The notes beneath the pieces are model-generated. The model searched no databases, had not been told where the DNA came from, and worked only from the letters and a program-made list of their open reading frames with translations. Source: CAYVTD01 sp964454445 (lineage in GTDB: Bacteria; Bacteroidota; Ignavibacteria; Kapaibacteriales; UBA2268). From it: 64,000 nucleotides of DNA. The translations under genes were made by a program, and so were the position numbers. Shown one piece after another: positions 17,575 through 27,839 of this stretch; within the stretch, counting starts at the first letter, position 1, and every line of letters begins with the position of its first letter. The stretch covers positions 8,524-72,523 of the forward strand of contig CAYVTD010000008.1 of assembly GCA_964454445.1 (NCBI GenBank). The letters run 5' to 3'.

Positions 17575-17738
17575 TATTGTGTTTACACTAAATTAAAGAT
17601 AATGATTGAAATTTGCAATTATATCTTTAAAATTATATTTATAATGACGATAATTTATGAAAAAATTACAATAGTTTCATAAAGAAATCTTAAATTTGTG
17701 ATAATAACAAAAATTTTTTTTAATACTATGACAAATTT

Positions 17739-19325
17739 ATGAATATTGAGTTAATAAACAAAAAAGAACTTGTTACAGAGTATAAAAAACTACTAAAAAA
17801 GTACGAAAATACCTCTGAAGTGTTAAATAGGTGTCGCTCGGAACTTAGCGAACGCATAAAAGAACTTCATTGCGTCTATGGTATTTCCGAAATTACCAGC
17901 AAAGATACGGCTAGTGTTGGCAGCCTTTTACAAAACATTGTCGATTTGATTCCCCCAGCTATGCAATATCCAGAACATACAGTGGCAAGAATCTCTTTTG
18001 AAAACAATTACTATATAACTGAAAACTTTCGCGAAACACAATGGCGACTATTCTCAGAAATAAAAACCATTGACAACAAAGACGGTTTCGTAGAGGTATA
18101 TTATTTAGACGAAATGCCTGAGGGAGATACTGGACCCTTCCTTAATTTCGAAAAAGATCTCATTCAGAGCATAGCCGATGGAATTAGCAAAATCGTGGAA
18201 AGACATACTTTTTTCAATAATATGCTCGAACTCGAGAATTTCAATGCACGAATTATTTCTAATGTGCAAGAAGGTATTTTCGTAACAGATCGCAGTTTCC
18301 GGTATATCGTTTGGAACAAGTTTATGCAAGATCTCTCCGGGCTTGCCTCCAGCGATGTCATTGGAAAACGACCAGACGAGATATTCCAGCATGTCCTTCT
18401 CAATAACACGATGGCGAGAATGAAAGAAGCGATAAAAGGAAAGGTTATAACTACTAATGATGCTTACTACGACATACATCTTTCCGGGAAAAAAGGGTGG
18501 TATTCGGCTACTTACTGTCCACATATCTCTGCTGGAGGCGAAATTGTCGGTATCATTGGCACTATAAAAGAAATTAGTAAATACAAGGAATCGGAAGAAA
18601 ATCTCCGCGACTCTCGCGAGAATCTCCGTGCTTTTGCCAGCCATTTGCAGACTATTCGCGAAGAAGAACGCACACTTATTGCCCGTGAAATTCACGATGA
18701 ATTTGGACAATCGCTAACTGCACTTAAGATTAATCTTTCATTGCTTTTACCTCAGATCGAGCAAGGAAGAAATGATGAAGTAAAAAGCGAAATTAACGAA
18801 ATGCAAAAATTGCTCGATAATACTATAAAAAGGATGCGCAAGCTAATAACTGAATTACGCCCTGAGGTCCTCGACAAATTGGGACTTCTCGAAGCAATAG
18901 AGCATCATCTCCGAGAGTTTTGCAGGCAGATTGGATTAAAATTCAATATAGTCAATAAAGTAGATACTATCAAACTCGACAATACAAAGCAATTAGCGGT
19001 ATTTCGCATTTTTCAAGAATCACTTACTAACGTAGCCCGCCATTCACAAGCTACTCAAGTCGAAATAACACTTCAGACAAATAATGCTTTATGCCAACAA
19101 AATAACGAAAATTCTGCTCCACATTATCCTTATGCTAATTGTTTCATTATGACAATAGAAGATAATGGTATCGGAATGGACGAAACTATGATTAACAGCG
19201 AAAAATCATTTGGAATAATCGGTATGAGAGAAAGAGCTGCAGTTTGCTCAGGCAAAATACAAATAACTTCTGAAGTAGGTCGCGGAACAAAAGTAAAGGT
19301 AGAAATACATATGGACGAGGAATGA
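17739..19325 (+). CDS. PAS-containing sensor histidine kinase (NarX/DegS type)
   Basis: 528 aa, cytosolic (no membrane segment). Layout: N-terminal coiled region (1-50), a GAF-like/sensor stretch (50-160), a PAS domain (about 175-290, NVQEGIFVTDRSFRYIVWN), a HisKA_3 dimerisation helix with phospho-His 319 in IAREIHDEFGQSLTALK, and a HATPase domain (FQESLTNVARHSQA N box, IEDNGIGMDE and FGIIGMRERA G boxes). This class phosphorylates LuxR/NarL-type regulators; none is adjacent. The stop overlaps the fmt start by 4 bp. Confidence 0.93.
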   Translation: MNIELINKKELVTEYKKLLKKYENTSEVLNRCRSELSERIKELHCVYGISEITSKDTASVGSLLQNIVDLIPPAMQYPEHTVARISFENNYYITENFRETQWRLFSEIKTIDNKDGFVEVYYLDEMPEGDTGPFLNFEKDLIQSIADGISKIVERHTFFNNMLELENFNARIISNVQEGIFVTDRSFRYIVWNKFMQDLSGLASSDVIGKRPDEIFQHVLLNNTMARMKEAIKGKVITTNDAYYDIHLSGKKGWYSATYCPHISAGGEIVGIIGTIKEISKYKESEENLRDSRENLRAFASHLQTIREEERTLIAREIHDEFGQSLTALKINLSLLLPQIEQGRNDEVKSEINEMQKLLDNTIKRMRKLITELRPEVLDKLGLLEAIEHHLREFCRQIGLKFNIVNKVDTIKLDNTKQLAVFRIFQESLTNVARHSQATQVEITLQTNNALCQQNNENSAPHYPYANCFIMTIEDNGIGMDETMINSEKSFGIIGMRERAAVCSGKIQITSEVGRGTKVKVEIHMDEE

Positions 19326-20254
19326 CAATGAAAGACTTAAGAATTGTCTTTATGGGGACGCCAGAATTTTCTCTACCCGCTCTGGAAAAAATACATCAAC
19401 GTTTTGGCATTCAAGCTGTTGTTACCGTTCCCGACAAGCCTCAAGGCAGAGGAAAAAAGCTACAAGCTTCGCCTGTTAAATTAAAAGCACAGCAATTAGG
19501 CATTAAGATTTATCAGCCAGAAAAACTTAGCGAAGAATTTTTTCTTGACGAAATGAGAGTGCTACAGCCTGATATATTTGTAGTTATCGCCTTTAGGATA
19601 CTTCCTGCCGCATTATTTACCATACCAAAAATCGCATCTTTTAATGTTCATGCGAGCTTATTACCAAAATACCGCGGCGCAGCACCGATTAATTGGGCTA
19701 TTATAAATGGAGAAAAGTTTACTGGTCTAACAACATTCATATTGCAAGAAAAGGTCGATACCGGCAACATTATCCTTCAAAGCTCCATGGAAATACCCGA
19801 AAACAGCACTGCCGGCGACCTTAGCGACATGTTAAAACAATTATCTGTCGATATTTCTTTTAACACTATTGAATTGCTTGCTTCTGGCAATTACAAGTTA
19901 TTCCCTCAAGATAACAGCAAGACAAGCCCAGCTCCTAAAATCTTTCCCGAAGGCTGTCGCATTTCCTGGAATCTTCATTCAAGAGATTTGCGCAATTTTA
20001 TCAATGGTGTATCGCCTATGCCAGGCGCCTGGACTAGGTGGAACGACCTTCGATTAAAAATACTACGTTGCACTTATTGCTCCTGTGGTAATGCAACACC
20101 AGGCACATTTATTATTGATAAAAACAAATTTATTATCTATGCAGTAAAAGGATATATCGAACCGTTAGAAATTCAGTTGCAAGGCAAGCGCCAAATGAAA
20201 ACAAAAGATTTCTTGTTGGGTTATAGGGGAGAAAAAGAGGGGAAAATGGTATAA
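19322..20254 (+). CDS. fmt: Methionyl-tRNA formyltransferase
   Basis: 310 aa. It formylates initiator Met-tRNA using 10-formyl-THF. Motifs are LRIVFMGTPEFSLPALE at the N-terminus, the Asn/His/Asp formyl-transfer core (FNVHASLLPKYRGAAPINWAI, then VDTGNII) and a C-terminal OB-like domain (FINGVSPMPGAWTRW). ATG at 19322 overlaps the kinase stop; a second ATG two codons on would also work. The usual partner def is not adjacent. Confidence 0.96.
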   Translation: MTMKDLRIVFMGTPEFSLPALEKIHQRFGIQAVVTVPDKPQGRGKKLQASPVKLKAQQLGIKIYQPEKLSEEFFLDEMRVLQPDIFVVIAFRILPAALFTIPKIASFNVHASLLPKYRGAAPINWAIINGEKFTGLTTFILQEKVDTGNIILQSSMEIPENSTAGDLSDMLKQLSVDISFNTIELLASGNYKLFPQDNSKTSPAPKIFPEGCRISWNLHSRDLRNFINGVSPMPGAWTRWNDLRLKILRCTYCSCGNATPGTFIIDKNKFIIYAVKGYIEPLEIQLQGKRQMKTKDFLLGYRGEKEGKMV

Positions 20255-20263
20255 GTCATTATT

Positions 20264-20941
20264 TTAAAACTCGAACTCGAGCAACAAACTGTTTTCCTTT
20301 AGCCATTTTTCACTTTGCATATAATTGGGGTCAAATCGGGCTACGATATTCCAAAAACGCTGTGAATGATTCATCTCAAAGCGATGCGATAGTTCGTGGA
20401 TAAGGATATAATCAATAACATATACTGGAGCTAGCAATAGTCGCCAATTGATGTTCAAATTGCCTTTTCTGCTGCAAGATCCCCATATTCTTTTAGCATT
20501 GCTAATTTTCAATTCGTTAAACTGAACTCCCATTTTCTTGGATAGGTCGATTGCTTTTTTTGTAAAAAGCCGCTTCGACTGCTCCCAGTAAAAAAAACGA
20601 AACAAAAACGGAGCATTTTCCAAAGCACCTTCACTGATATAAAAACCTTCATCTGAAAATCTGAAAACTGGATTTTTTTCTTTATTTATTACAAGTTTTA
20701 TTTGAAAGCCGAGATAATAAAAAACAGAACCATCTTCGTAGCTTGCCATTGGTTTATTATTCTCTTGTTCTTGAAAATCTTTCGTCTTTTTTTCAATCCA
20801 GCTTCTTTTCTTTTCGACAATGCTTTCAATATCTTTCTGAGAAATACCTATTGGAGCTCTTACTGTAAGTTTAGCTCCTTTGCTAATCTGCAAGCTGATA
20901 GTTTTGCGTCTGCTTCTGATTATTCTATCGATTTTAATCAT
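20264..20941 (-). CDS. YgjP-like (DUF45) zinc metallopeptidase
   Basis: 225 aa. The YgjP/SprT-like signature VIDYILIHELSHRFEMNHSQRFW (about residues 169-191) gives an H-E-L-x-H zinc site and a third histidine. The N-terminal beta region with RRKTISLQISKGAKLTVRAP is also typical. The cellular substrate of the family is not established. It lies 6 bp downstream of the DUF202 gene. Confidence 0.85.
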   Translation of the reverse strand: MIKIDRIIRSRRKTISLQISKGAKLTVRAPIGISQKDIESIVEKKRSWIEKKTKDFQEQENNKPMASYEDGSVFYYLGFQIKLVINKEKNPVFRFSDEGFYISEGALENAPFLFRFFYWEQSKRLFTKKAIDLSKKMGVQFNELKISNAKRIWGSCSRKGNLNINWRLLLAPVYVIDYILIHELSHRFEMNHSQRFWNIVARFDPNYMQSEKWLKENSLLLEFEF

Positions 20942-20947
20942 ACTCTC

Positions 20948-21277
20948 TTACTCTTTTTTCCGGATAGCCTGATATTCGATGTTTCGTATGAGATCTTTCA
21001 TCTTTATATATCTATAAGTGCCTAAAAATATAGTTATTACAGCACTTGGTATAAAAATCCAGCCGATTATCGTTAAAAAAGCCATGTGAAAAAACTTTAT
21101 AAATGAAAAACCTGCAACAATCAGCGTAAGCGCCGTTCGCTGATAGGAAAGGAATGTCCTTTCGTTTGACAAAATTGACCTTGCCGCGGCGAGCTGATCA
21201 ACGGGAGGCAGCTCTTTTTCAATGAATTTTTGATATAAATTTTTTGCTATGCTCGGTGGTTTTGATACAATTCCCAT
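20948..21277 (-). CDS. DUF202 (YidH-like) small membrane protein
   Basis: 109 aa. The motif LSNERTFLSYQRTALTLIVAGFSFIKF (two overlapping parts at about residues 36-62) followed by a second hydrophobic helix (LTIIGWIFIPSAVITIFLG) is the DUF202 pattern. The start overlaps the mutS stop by one base (TAATG), so translation is probably coupled. Confidence 0.85.
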   Translation of the reverse strand: MGIVSKPPSIAKNLYQKFIEKELPPVDQLAAARSILSNERTFLSYQRTALTLIVAGFSFIKFFHMAFLTIIGWIFIPSAVITIFLGTYRYIKMKDLIRNIEYQAIRKKE

Positions 21278-23904
21278 TAGTTGCCTTTCGCTTCTTTACT
21301 AAGTTCAGATAAGATTTTTAGCGCATTTATCGGAGTTAAATTGTCTATGTCGATAGCTTTAATCTTTTCACGAAATTTGTCATCACGAAACTCAAAAATG
21401 GATAGCTGTTCGGGCGTTTCTGCTTTCTTTTTGGTTTTAATTGCCGAGATGTCGGGTGTCCTCGAAGTTGTTTCCTTGCCTGCTTTTTCCAAAGAATGCA
21501 TTATTTCTGTTGCTCTATCGGTAACGCTATAAGGAATGCCTGCCATGCGAGCCACGTGAATACCAAAGGAATGATCGATAGCACCAGGTCTTACATTATG
21601 CGAAAAAATCACTTGTCCGGAGGTCCTGATAACATCTACTTTGTAATTTGCTATTCTGTCGTATCGCTCTGCCATATCGTTAAGTTCGTGATAATGAGTA
21701 GCAAATAACGTTTTAGCTCCGATATTGTTGTGAATATGCTCGGCAATAGCCCAAGCAATAGAAATGCCATCAAAAGTTGCTGTGCCTCTGCCTACTTCGT
21801 CCAATAAAATCAAGCTTTTCGATGTGGCATTGTTCATAATATTAGCTGCTTCTTGCATCTCGACAAGAAAAGTACTTTCTCCGGCAGTAATATTATCCTG
21901 AGCACCTACACGGGTAAATATCCGATCTATCAAACCAAACTTTGCGCGGATGGCTGGCACATAGCAGCCAATTTGACCGAGAAGAACTATCAAAGCCACT
22001 TGACGTAAATAACAAGACTTGCCAGACATATTTGGTCCGGTTATGATTTGTATTTGTTCTGCTTTTGTGTCGAGAAGTGTCGAATTTGGAATGAATTTCT
22101 CACCGATCTGAAGCGATCGCTCCACAACAGGGTGCCTGCCGTCTTTTATTTCAATCGACTCAGAATCATCAATCTCCGGGCGGCAATAGCCATATTCTTT
22201 CGAGCATATTGCAAAACTAAGCAAGCAATCGAGCGTTGCTATTCTAAAAGCGTTTTCCTGCAAATCGGAAGTATTTTTTACAATTTCATTTTTTAATTTC
22301 GTAAACAGTTCGTTTTCCAACTCTGCTATCTTCTCTTCTGCATTTAAAATCTTCGATTCAATTTCTTTAAGCTCTGGTGTTGTATATCTTTCTGAATTGG
22401 CAAGCGTTTGCTTACGGTCGTAATAATCTGGAATTTTGTTCTTGTGAACATTAGTAATATCAATATAATAACCGAAAACACTCGTAAAGCCGACTTTTAG
22501 CGAGGGAATGCCTGTGTTGTTGCGTTCTTGTTGTTGATAGTTTACAATCCACTTTTTGCCATTAACTTTTGCTTCGATAAAAGAGTCAAGTTCTGGAGAG
22601 AAACCTTTTTTAAAAACGTTTCCTGAGCCAGTTTGCGCTCCCGGCTCGTCTAATAAAGCAGATTCAATCATTACCACCATCGAGTTCAAGTTTTTCAAAG
22701 TTTTCGATAACGATAGCAAACTCGATACATCCGTTTCTTCTAATACCTGCTTAATAGCCGGAATTTTTTTTATACTATCCTTCAAGCTCGAAACGTCACG
22801 CGGGTTTGCCTTGCCTGTGCAGATTTTTGAAGTTAGTCTTTCTATATCACCAATTTCAGCGAGATGCGCCTTAAGTGCTTTTCGTGTAGTTTCGCTCTCA
22901 TAAAACACTTTCACAGCCTCGAGGCGGGCGTGTATCTGTTTTAATTTTCGCAATGGTCTCGACACCCATTTCTTAATCAATCGCCCACCCATAGCTGTTG
23001 AAGTTTTGTCGAGAATTGATATCAATGTACCAGATTTTGTGTCGCCACTACTTGAGAAACTGATTTCCAGATTGCGCCGTGTCGCCATATCAAGCGTCAT
23101 ATACTCTGATGGATTGTAAACACTTATTTTCGTTAGCTGAGGCAGAAAGCTTTTTTGTGTTTCATTAATGTAATGAAGCACTGCACCAGCCGCCGAAATC
23201 CCTGCAGTGAAGGTTTCAATGCCAAAGCCCTTCAAATTTTGTGTCTTGAAATGTCCCAGAAGTGCTTCCCTGCCAAATTGTTCGTCGAAGATCCATTCTT
23301 CCAACCCTGACAAGGGAATCGATTCTCCGATATTCTTTATAACTGAAGTAATTAAGCTCTTTTGTTGCTTGGAATAAATGATTTCCGCAGGCGCCAAGCT
23401 TTGCAATATTTCAGCTAACAGGTTTTCTTCGACTTCTGCCGCAATAAACTCACCAGTGGAAATATCTGCCGAAGCAATGCCCGCGATATTTTGCTTTTTA
23501 TCTTTTGAAATAATAACAGCGCAAACATAGTTGTTACTTTTCGAGTCAAGAAGCTTGTCGTAGAGAGCCACCCCGGGCGTAACAACCTCCACAACATCAC
23601 GTTTGACAATTCCGCGGGACATCTTGGGATCTTCGATTTGCTCGCAAACAGCTACACGATGTCCTGCACGCACTAATTTCGGTAGATAATTATCAAGTTG
23701 ATGGTGAGGAAAACCTGCAAGGGGCATCTCGTTTGGAGAACCACTGTGTCGTTTCGTAAGTGTCAGCCCGCAAACCTGAGCCGTTATCACTGCATCTTCG
23801 TTAAAAGTTTCAAAAAAATCGCCTAAACGATATAACAATATCGTCCCGGGATATTTCTTCTTTATCTGACCATACTGCCTGTTAAGCGGCGTTTCTTTGC
23901 CCAT
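21277..23904 (-). CDS. mutS: DNA mismatch repair protein MutS
   Basis: 875 aa, normal length. The mismatch-reading Phe-x-Glu is in LGDFFETF near residues 27-34. Lever and clamp regions follow, then the ATPase: Walker A GPNMSGKS (about 620), Walker B SLILLDEVGRGTATFDG, and H-loop FATHYHEL. The C-terminal SIFEF and dimerisation tail are present. It recognises mismatches and recruits MutL. Confidence 0.97.
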   Translation of the reverse strand: MGKETPLNRQYGQIKKKYPGTILLYRLGDFFETFNEDAVITAQVCGLTLTKRHSGSPNEMPLAGFPHHQLDNYLPKLVRAGHRVAVCEQIEDPKMSRGIVKRDVVEVVTPGVALYDKLLDSKSNNYVCAVIISKDKKQNIAGIASADISTGEFIAAEVEENLLAEILQSLAPAEIIYSKQQKSLITSVIKNIGESIPLSGLEEWIFDEQFGREALLGHFKTQNLKGFGIETFTAGISAAGAVLHYINETQKSFLPQLTKISVYNPSEYMTLDMATRRNLEISFSSSGDTKSGTLISILDKTSTAMGGRLIKKWVSRPLRKLKQIHARLEAVKVFYESETTRKALKAHLAEIGDIERLTSKICTGKANPRDVSSLKDSIKKIPAIKQVLEETDVSSLLSLSKTLKNLNSMVVMIESALLDEPGAQTGSGNVFKKGFSPELDSFIEAKVNGKKWIVNYQQQERNNTGIPSLKVGFTSVFGYYIDITNVHKNKIPDYYDRKQTLANSERYTTPELKEIESKILNAEEKIAELENELFTKLKNEIVKNTSDLQENAFRIATLDCLLSFAICSKEYGYCRPEIDDSESIEIKDGRHPVVERSLQIGEKFIPNSTLLDTKAEQIQIITGPNMSGKSCYLRQVALIVLLGQIGCYVPAIRAKFGLIDRIFTRVGAQDNITAGESTFLVEMQEAANIMNNATSKSLILLDEVGRGTATFDGISIAWAIAEHIHNNIGAKTLFATHYHELNDMAERYDRIANYKVDVIRTSGQVIFSHNVRPGAIDHSFGIHVARMAGIPYSVTDRATEIMHSLEKAGKETTSRTPDISAIKTKKKAETPEQLSIFEFRDDKFREKIKAIDIDNLTPINALKILSELSKEAKGN

Positions 23905-24252
23905 TTATTTCAACGTTATTTTTGTTTTCTATTTGTTTAGCTATTATAAAAATAGTTAATTTACAATTATTTGCCAAATATCGCTACTTGAAAAATCTCT
24001 TATTCTCCAAAAATCTTCTTCCAAAATCCATATCGCCTTTCTTTTACCAAGTAAATATATTCTTAATAATTTACAACATAATTTACAGAAATATTTTTTC
24101 CCAATATTTATCCTTTTAAAAGCCAAATTCTGAGGAATATTTTTGATTTTATTGCTAATAATTCAGTAATTTTATATTTGTTATTACTAATTATTTTTAA
24201 TATAAAAGTTTTTGTTTTTTTCAATTGTAATATTTTTATAAGGAGTTCATTT

Positions 24253-26247
24253 ATGTACCGTATGTTTACTACTTTCATTGCTGTTTTGTCTTTGGTTTCC
24301 TTAATGTTTACACCATTTAAACTATCAGCGGGCAACGAAATGCTTCCTGCACCAAAGAATATCAAATCAGCCTTCTCTGCCAAATCCAATACCCAAGTTA
24401 TTACATCACATTTTACGGAAAAAGCTTCCGACAAATTGTTATCTAATAACACTTATTATTTCGAAGATTTCAACAAACCAACTTCTCCATCAGATATAAC
24501 CACGTATGATATCGATGGACTCAAGCCTGTCTATAATAATTGGAATGATGCGCCTTGGGTTCTCTATCTTATGGATGAAGCAACAAAAGATTATGATATG
24601 ATTAGCACATCTTATTATAATCCTGCTGGACAAGCAGATGATTGGCTTATTACACCAAAAATCACCATCGGTGAAGACGCTTATTTATCTTGGGAAGCTA
24701 ATTCCTGGTATCCTGGAAGACAAGATGGATATGAAGTTAGAGTTTCCACTACTGGGGCAGATGTCGCTGATTTCGACAAAGTACTTTTCTCCACCTCAGC
24801 CGAAAATGTTGATCCTACCCTAAGATTTGTTGATCTTTCAGCTGCAGGCATAAAGGATCAAGATATTTATATTGCTTTCAGGAATAATTCTTACGACAAA
24901 TATGTCCTCTCTATTGACAATATTGCCGTTTACAAACCGGACACTTATGATGTTCAAATGCTCAGCATTACACTTCCTAAATATATGCCTGTTCCAGGAT
25001 CGCCTTATACTATCAACGGCACTTTCCGCAATATGGGAACAGAAACAATTACCAACTTTACATTATTATATACCGATAACGGCGGCGAGCCTGTTGAATG
25101 TCAAATTACTGATGTTAATATTCCATTACATACAACTTTTGATTTTTCACATTCTATAGATTGGACTACTGACCAGGCCGGAGAGCACAATATCAAGGTA
25201 TGGGTATCAAAGATTAACGGTAATAACGACCAGTTCCCCGGAAACGATGCTTTGTCGGGTGTTGTGCTTGCTTATGATGTAGAAAAGACCTTTAAACGCT
25301 ATCCTATGATTGAATGCTTTACTTCTGCTACTTGTCCCCCATGCAATCCTGGTAATGTCGTCGTGGATAATATTTTAAAAAAGCACCCGGGAGATTACGT
25401 CATTGCAAAATACCAAATGAATTGGCCCGGTAATGGCGATATATACTTCAACACAGATGGGAATATACGCAGAAACTATTATGCAATAGAAGGCGTTCCT
25501 ACTATGTTTGTTGATGGGATGCTTGGCATCAATTCCAATGCATTTACGGATCAAATGTTCCTTGATGCTCAATCTTCTCCAGCTTTTTTGAAATTGGAAG
25601 CCAATTATTCAGTTACAGACAAAACTGTTAATATCAATGCCAGCATTTTGTCTAAGATTGCTATTAATAAAAATGATATGGTTCTCCATTGTGCTATCTT
25701 GGAAGGCACTACTTATAAAAACGTTGCAACAAATGGAGAGACCGAATTTCACTATGTTGAAAAAGCTATGGTTCCTTCAGGAGCAGGCACACCCATAAAA
25801 CCATTGGCTGCAGACGAAAAACAAGAGTTCAGCTTGACATACATATTCCCTGAAAACAATACTGTTGAAGAATTTGATGACTTATTTGTTGCTGTATTTC
25901 TACAGAATCGCACTACAAAAGAAGTATATAACGCAACATTTGCCGTCAAAGAGGCAGCAGGTGTTTATGATAAAAATAGCAGTGGAAGCGGTATTGTCCG
26001 CGTTTTCCCAAATCCAGCCACACAAATGTTGAACTTGGATTATCTTGTAAACACTTCGTCTACTAATGTTAAGTTAATGGTTTATAATTTGAACGGCGAA
26101 TTAGTTCTCGAGAATAACTTGGGCGCAAAATCGGAAGGTATTTATTCGCAACCTGTAAACATTTCCAAACTCACTTCAGGCGATTATTTACTTGAATTGC
26201 ACATCGACGCAGAAACATTTATAAATAAATTATCTGTAGTTAGATAA
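24253..26247 (+). CDS. Large secreted Omp28-type protein with T9SS sorting domain
   Basis: 664 aa. The start at 24253 is fixed by AAGGAG 7 bp upstream and by the signal peptide that follows (YRMFTTFIAVLSLVSLMFT). A cleaved-adhesin/MAM-like lectin domain comes first (YYFEDFNKP to about residue 235, with DDWLITPKI and DIYIAFRNNS). A CARDB/Ig-like domain follows. Then comes an Omp28-like thioredoxin domain with CPPC at 361-364 (ECFTSATCPPCNPGN, EGVPTMFVDG). It closes with a T9SS type A domain (VRVFPNPATQMLNLDY, LMVYNLNGELV, GDYLLELH). It is probably surface-exposed and redox-active or adhesive. Confidence 0.88.
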   Translation: MYRMFTTFIAVLSLVSLMFTPFKLSAGNEMLPAPKNIKSAFSAKSNTQVITSHFTEKASDKLLSNNTYYFEDFNKPTSPSDITTYDIDGLKPVYNNWNDAPWVLYLMDEATKDYDMISTSYYNPAGQADDWLITPKITIGEDAYLSWEANSWYPGRQDGYEVRVSTTGADVADFDKVLFSTSAENVDPTLRFVDLSAAGIKDQDIYIAFRNNSYDKYVLSIDNIAVYKPDTYDVQMLSITLPKYMPVPGSPYTINGTFRNMGTETITNFTLLYTDNGGEPVECQITDVNIPLHTTFDFSHSIDWTTDQAGEHNIKVWVSKINGNNDQFPGNDALSGVVLAYDVEKTFKRYPMIECFTSATCPPCNPGNVVVDNILKKHPGDYVIAKYQMNWPGNGDIYFNTDGNIRRNYYAIEGVPTMFVDGMLGINSNAFTDQMFLDAQSSPAFLKLEANYSVTDKTVNINASILSKIAINKNDMVLHCAILEGTTYKNVATNGETEFHYVEKAMVPSGAGTPIKPLAADEKQEFSLTYIFPENNTVEEFDDLFVAVFLQNRTTKEVYNATFAVKEAAGVYDKNSSGSGIVRVFPNPATQMLNLDYLVNTSSTNVKLMVYNLNGELVLENNLGAKSEGIYSQPVNISKLTSGDYLLELHIDAETFINKLSVVR

Positions 26248-26279
26248 AAGAAAAGAAAAACGACTTTTCTAATGGAAAG

Positions 26280-26310
26280 GGAGCTGTCTGACAAGGGCAG
26301 CTCCTTTTTT
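26280..26310 (+). terminator. Rho-independent terminator of the Omp28-type gene
   Basis: GGAGCTG (26280-26286) pairs with CAGCTCC (26298-26304) across an 11-nt loop and is followed by six T. It lies 33 bp past the stop codon. Confidence 0.9.
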
Positions 26311-26371
26311 GATTAATAATGCATAAACTTTTTGACACTGGTTGTAAAGAAGCATTAAATTTTTCTATGGA

Positions 26372-26971
26372 TTATTGAAAATCAAAAGTAATTTGGTTTA
26401 ATATCATTTGAATTCTTTTTTCTGAAATTGTTTTATAATCCTCATTGATTTCGTAACCAATAAAACTCCTATTAGATTTCAAAGCGGAGATAGCTGTCGT
26501 TCCACTTCCAAGAAATGGGTCGAGAATAATATCATTTTTAAAAGAATATAATTGAATTAATCGATACGGTAATTCTTCAGGAAAAGGAGCTGGATGGTTT
26601 ACTTTCTTTGCTGATTCGGGATTCATTGTCCAAATGGATTTTGTCCATTCCATAAATTGTTCTTTTGTAATTGTATTTTCTTTGCCTTTAGCTTTTCTTT
26701 GATAATCACCTTTGGAAAAGATTAATATATATTCGTGTACATCCCTCAAAACAGGATTAGAAGCTGATTGCCAACTACCCCATGCCATGGATACACCTGC
26801 ACCCGCTCCCTTATTCCAAATAATTTCTCCTCTCATATTATAACCAATATCTAACATAATCTGAGAAACATAATCACTTAGAGGTATATAAGGTTTTCTA
26901 CCTACGTTAGCAATATTAATACAAGCTCTGCCACCGGTAACAAGAACACGATATGTTTCATTGACGACAAA
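26372..26971 (-). pseudogene. N4/N6-adenine or cytosine DNA methyltransferase lacking its N-terminus
   Basis: The frame is open from a TAA at 26972-26974 to 26372, encoding about 199 residues with a possible ATG at 26857. It starts inside the family fold at VVNETYRVLVTGGRACINIA. It retains ILDPFLGSGTTAISALKSNRSFIGYEI (AdoMet-binding motif I, placed C-terminally as in the beta class). The N-terminal catalytic S/D-P-P-Y motif IV is missing. The break coincides with a short palindrome, AAATTAGAACTAATTT, at 26969-26984. This would have been the cognate methylase of the ThaI-like endonuclease on the same transcript. It should be inactive unless the missing part is supplied by another polypeptide. 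Confidence 0.8.
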
Positions 26972-26988
26972 TTAGAACTAATTTGATC

Positions 26989-27837
26989 CTAAAAATGAAC
27001 ATATTTATAAAATTTTGAAACATTTTTTGACAAAACAGCTTGATTAACAAGGAATTCCTTTTTATTGAAATATACTTTTGTAAGCCAGCCATTATCAAAT
27101 TTTTCTTCAACATTAGCAAATGTAAATTGTTTATGACAATTTGCACAAACCATTAAAATATTTTTAGGATGGTTGCCTATTTTAGGATCGATATGATGTA
27201 ATTCAAAATATGGTCTATTATCTTGCTTTAAAAACCAGAAGTCACAAACTTGACAGTGTCCTTTATAAATATTATTAAATAAAATCCTTAAATTAGCAGG
27301 TACTATTTCTTTTGCAGTTACCTGATTTTTTATTACTTGTTTTATTTCTATGTAATCAATATTTGATAATCTAAATAATTCATTCGAGGAAGCTTTTTCG
27401 ATTTCAATTTGGTTTAAATCGGCCAATTGATTAATATTTATGATAGCATTACCTTCATCCTCGGTTTTATCAAATTCCTCTTCGATAGATTGATTTCGGT
27501 TAATATAAAGTGTTTCTGGTATTAATTTGTAAATTAAGTTCTGTTTATCAATAGATTGGATAACAATTTCATCATCGACTTGTAGGTTATTATTCCGATA
27601 CCATTCTGATAAGCCATAAATTCTTGCTTCTCTATTCTTTTCAGAAATAATAAACTTTTTTGTTTGTAAAATTGTTAAATTATCAAAGTAAACATTGATA
27701 TCACAGGTTTTATCTGGGAATAAATTTATTAAAGAAGTGGGTATTGCCAACAAACCATAATTTAACCTGCTTTGAGTCATTTTAATTGTATGGTAATTAA
27801 AGTTTATTGAACTGTTTAGAGTTAGTATATTATTCAT
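26989..27837 (-). CDS. HNH endonuclease-domain protein in the restriction island
   Basis: 282 aa. Residues about 15-110 look like a small beta-barrel, possibly B3/AbrB-like DNA binding (GLSEWYRNNNLQVDDEIVI). Residues about 205-255 are an HNH zinc site: CQVCDFWFLKQ, then FELHHIDPKIGNHPKNIL, then VCANCHKQF. This is the layout of HNH restriction or McrA-like enzymes. It lies 2 bp after the zinc-ribbon gene and just before the broken methylase. It could be a second nuclease or an accessory specificity factor. Confidence 0.75.
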   Translation of the reverse strand: MNNILTLNSSINFNYHTIKMTQSRLNYGLLAIPTSLINLFPDKTCDINVYFDNLTILQTKKFIISEKNREARIYGLSEWYRNNNLQVDDEIVIQSIDKQNLIYKLIPETLYINRNQSIEEEFDKTEDEGNAIININQLADLNQIEIEKASSNELFRLSNIDYIEIKQVIKNQVTAKEIVPANLRILFNNIYKGHCQVCDFWFLKQDNRPYFELHHIDPKIGNHPKNILMVCANCHKQFTFANVEEKFDNGWLTKVYFNKKEFLVNQAVLSKNVSKFYKYVHF

Positions 27838-27839
27838 CG

